In this document: positions 61,992-64,000 of the stretch, piece after piece | Layout: every line of letters begins with the position of its first letter | How positions within the stretch are numbered: position 1 is the first letter of the stretch | Assembly (NCBI RefSeq): GCF_003217095.1 | Contig: NZ_QJSR01000001.1 | Coordinates: 1,154,009 to 1,218,008, forward strand | DNA from: Rhizobium sp. PP-CC-3A-592 | GTDB taxonomy: Bacteria > Pseudomonadota > Alphaproteobacteria > Rhizobiales > Rhizobiaceae | Direction: 5' to 3' | DNA: 64,000 nucleotides | Program-made: the position numbers and the translations under genes | The notes under the pieces: generated by a model | Databases searched by the model: none | What the model was told of the DNA's origin: nothing | Seen by the model: the letters and a program-made list of their open reading frames with translations, nothing else

Positions 61992-62918
61992 TTACAGGCC
62001 GATCTCGTAGGCCCAGGGCGGATTGGCGCCGGCGCGCGACACCGTGACGGAAGCGGCCTTTGCGCCGAGTGCGAGGGCCGCCTGAATGGCGTCGTCGCTC
62101 AGGGTCGCGATGGCATCCTTCGTGAGCAGGTTGTTCATCTTCAGCGACGCGAGAATGCCGGCATCAAACGTATCGCCGGCACCGACCGTATCGACAACCG
62201 TCACCTTTTCGCCGGGTACGGACACCTTACCGCGCACCGTATAGGCATCCGCGCCGTCGGCACCCTTGGTGATGACGACGAGCTTTGGCCCACGGGCGAG
62301 CCAATGCCCGACCAGCGTTTCATGGTCCCCCTTCTCGCCGAACCAGTCGAGATCCTCGTCCGAAAACTTGACGATATCCGACATGGCGGCCATGCGCAGC
62401 ATGCGCGCCTTGTGAGCCTCGGCATCCTTGATGAAGCCGGGGCGGATGTTCGGATCGAAGGAGATCACGCGCTTCTTGTGCTCGCGCGTCATCAGCGCCT
62501 CATAGGTCGAGCCGCAGGGCTCCGGAATGAGGCTGATGGCGCCGAAATGCAGGGCTTCACAGAAATCGCCGAGTGCCGGCAGATCCGCTTCCGTGATCAT
62601 GCGGCCGGCGCTGTTCTCGTCAAAGAAGGCGTAGGTGGCCGAGCCGTTGACGAGCTTGACCACGGCGAGCGTCGTGTGCAGATCGGATGTCGCCGACGGG
62701 GCGAAATCCACATTGCTGCTCTTCAGCGTGTCGCGGAGGATATCGCCGAACATATCGGTCGACAGGCCCGTGAAGAAGCCGGTGGGAATGCCAAGCCGAC
62801 CGAGCGCGATCGCGGTGTTGAAGATCGCACCGCCCGCGTAAGGCGCAAAAGCGGGTTCGCCGAGCGTGGATTCGCGCGGCAGCATATCGATCAGGGCTTC
62901 GCCGCAGCAGATGATCAT
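61992..62918 (-). CDS. PfkB-family carbohydrate kinase, probably fructokinase
   Basis: This 308-residue ribokinase-fold enzyme starts MIICCGEALIDMLP. It has the PfkB signature 1 region (YAGGAIFNTAIALGRLG) and the C-terminal signature 2 with the catalytic Asp in VVDTVGAGDTFDAG. FFDENSAGRMI is the sugar-lid region typical of fructokinases. It should phosphorylate fructose to fructose-6-phosphate. pgi nearby would connect this product to glucose-6-phosphate, but they are on opposite strands. It is 69 bp downstream of pyrE on the same strand and may be co-transcribed. Confidence 0.87.
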   Translation of the reverse strand: MIICCGEALIDMLPRESTLGEPAFAPYAGGAIFNTAIALGRLGIPTGFFTGLSTDMFGDILRDTLKSSNVDFAPSATSDLHTTLAVVKLVNGSATYAFFDENSAGRMITEADLPALGDFCEALHFGAISLIPEPCGSTYEALMTREHKKRVISFDPNIRPGFIKDAEAHKARMLRMAAMSDIVKFSDEDLDWFGEKGDHETLVGHWLARGPKLVVITKGADGADAYTVRGKVSVPGEKVTVVDTVGAGDTFDAGILASLKMNNLLTKDAIATLSDDAIQAALALGAKAASVTVSRAGANPPWAYEIGL

Positions 62919-62987
62919 GGGTCTTCCTCTTGGGATACTAAGCGTTGCGGTAAATTGGCTTGTCGGGCGATCGGCCTTCTGAAGGGT

Positions 62988-63683
62988 TCAGCTCGCCAAA
63001 GCGGAGATGCCGCCATGACGGGCCGACCATTCGAGCGGCGCATCGAGAAAGGCCTCGACGCTTGCCAGCGTCTCCGCATCGAAAAGCTTGTCTTCGCGGG
63101 CGACAGCCAGCACGTTGCGCCATGTGGCGATGTTGTGGAGTGTGATGCCCTTCCGGGCCATGTTGGCGCGGCCTTCGGGAAAGATATCATAGTAGAACAG
63201 CGCCATGCCGTGATCGACCACGCCGCCGGCGGCGCGGATGGCGTCGATGAAGGTGAACATGGACACCCCGGCCGTCGTCAGGTCCTCGATGACGAGGACG
63301 CGGGCGCCTTCGGGCATGTGGCCCTCGATCTGGTTCGTGCGACCATGGCCCTTCGGCGCCTTGCGCACGTAGATCATCGGCAGCGCCAGGCGCTCGGCCA
63401 GCATCGCGGCAAAGGGAATGCCCGCCGTCTCGCCACCGGCAATCACGTCGAATTTTTCAAAACCCGCCTCGCGCATGACGGTAACGGCTGCGAAATCCAT
63501 GACGGCGGAGCGGATGCGCGGATAGGAAATCAACTTGCGGCAGTCGATATAGACCGGGCTCGCCATGCCGGAGGCAAGCTTGTAGGGCTGGTCGGCCCGG
63601 AAGTGCACAGCCTTGATCTCCCACAGCATTTTCGCCAGCAGTTCGGCCATCACGGCCTTATCGGGGAAGGATGTGGGGATCAT
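62988..63683 (-). CDS. pyrE: Orotate phosphoribosyltransferase
   Basis: This 231-residue enzyme makes OMP from orotate and PRPP in pyrimidine synthesis. The PRPP-binding motif is [20 protein letters not shown] near residue 125. The N-terminal sugar/orotate-binding [18 protein letters not shown] and the flexible-loop [16 protein letters not shown] (Lys, His, Arg) are present. Length fits the longer alphaproteobacterial form. It is followed by the fructokinase-like gene on the same strand. Confidence 0.93.
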   Translation of the reverse strand: MIPTSFPDKAVMAELLAKMLWEIKAVHFRADQPYKLASGMASPVYIDCRKLISYPRIRSAVMDFAAVTVMREAGFEKFDVIAGGETAGIPFAAMLAERLALPMIYVRKAPKGHGRTNQIEGHMPEGARVLVIEDLTTAGVSMFTFIDAIRAAGGVVDHGMALFYYDIFPEGRANMARKGITLHNIATWRNVLAVAREDKLFDAETLASVEAFLDAPLEWSARHGGISALAS

Positions 63684-63743
63684 GGTGCGGTTCCTCTTGA
63701 TCGAAGGCTCAAAGCGTGTCGGCAGGCGGCGGCGGTTCCCGCG

Positions 63744-64000
63744 TCAGGACCTCTGCTCGCAGAAGGTGATGCGGTTGGCGAAGGGATCGGTGACCGTGAC
63801 TTGCAATCCCCAGGGTGCGGTGTCGAGGCCGGGCTTCATATAGGCATAGTTGCGGCCGGAAAGCTCGGCCTGCAGCGCCGTCGCATCCGCAACGGGCACG
63901 AAGATGCGGGTGCCAGGCGTCGTGTCGCCGGCATGTTCGCTCAGATGCAGCGTCAACGCATCGCGCGAGACCTGTGCGTAGAGCGGCATGTTCTCGGCAA
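63744..64000 (-). CDS. VOC/glyoxalase-superfamily protein, truncated by the window edge
   Basis: The last 85 or so residues are present and the frame continues past base 64000. MPLYAQVSRDALTLHLSEHAGD and a closing DTAPWGLQVTVTDPFANRITFCE match bleomycin-resistance/glyoxalase-type VOC proteins, which bind metal or ligand as dimers. The ATG at 63989 is internal to the family pattern, so the true start is outside the window. The function is not further resolved. It is 60 bp upstream of pyrE on the same strand. Confidence 0.75.
   Translation of the reverse strand, partial: AENMPLYAQVSRDALTLHLSEHAGDTTPGTRIFVPVADATALQAELSGRNYAYMKPGLDTAPWGLQVTVTDPFANRITFCEQRS

Noticed and set aside
1-64000. CRISPR arrays, prophage, IS transposases, rRNA operons and replication origins
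   Set aside because: I saw no regularly spaced repeats, phage structural genes, transposase genes, rRNA sequence or DnaA-box clusters. The only mobile-looking features are non-coding repeats.

Overview
The window is chromosomal DNA of a GC-rich alphaproteobacterium, most likely of the Rhizobiales and probably the family Rhizobiaceae. The evidence is the gene set: a GcrA cell-cycle regulator, a PodJ-type polar organiser, a TIGR02186-type membrane protein beside a TauE/SafE exporter, a pstS-pstC-pstA-pstB-phoU-phoB order, a metZ gene behind a SAM-II riboswitch, a two-domain dCTP deaminase, and RIME-like intergenic repeats. Nearly all genes are housekeeping or ordinary metabolic genes. There is no prophage, IS transposase, CRISPR array or secretion cluster.

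Layout. 0-6.5 kb: the tail of a PdeM-like phosphoesterase, a RIME-like repeat, an Lrp ligand-sensing domain protein, the TIGR02186/TauE pair and podJ. 6.8-12.1 kb: a beta-oxidation operon (acyl-CoA dehydrogenase, thiolase, FadB/FadJ-type fusion). 12.2-18.3 kb: Tim44-like protein, glycerophosphodiesterase, DUF4174 protein, divergent mntH/mntR and a calcium/proton antiporter. 18.5-24.9 kb: S24-type repressor, degenerate nuclease-like protein, TerB-like protein, a solute-binding protein, a glycosyltransferase with an MshEN-like N-terminus and a diguanylate cyclase. 25.1-29.2 kb: a translationally coupled FGGY kinase, DeoR regulator and GlpD-like dehydrogenase operon. 29.2-36.3 kb: tRNA-Gly, dcd, metZ with its riboswitch, apaG, hslO, argF and argD. 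36.5-37.8 kb: gcrA behind a cluster of GANTC sites, then an orphan AT-richer membrane gene. 37.8-45.7 kb: the phosphate regulon phoR-pstSCAB-phoU-phoB with a Pho box. 45.8-47.1 kb: a remarkable 263-bp symmetric hairpin element and ppk2. 47.2-54.6 kb: a membrane protein, a nitronate monooxygenase-like gene, tRNA-Thr, a small accessory cluster (host-attachment protein, DUF6894, Crp/Fnr regulator) and nadE. 54.6-64 kb: AI-2E-type transporter, MFS transporter, fadD, pgi, an L,D-transpeptidase, a PfkB-type sugar kinase, pyrE and a truncated VOC-family gene.

Connections. The phosphate genes form one circuit: PhoR/PhoB sensing, Pst uptake, PhoU feedback and a polyphosphate kinase next door. The fatty-acid genes lie in two places (6.8 kb and 57.5 kb). 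Their promoters share a 21-bp element that also lies in front of the nitronate monooxygenase-like gene at 48.8 kb, which suggests one dispersed regulon. The most unusual object is the 263-bp element at 45822-46084. It has 32-bp terminal inverted repeats (31/32) around two mirror-image 96-nt hairpins whose stems differ in sequence but keep their pairing.

All calls come from reading the sequence by eye. No similarity search, structure prediction or promoter model was run. Start sites were chosen by ribosome-binding site and family length where possible.
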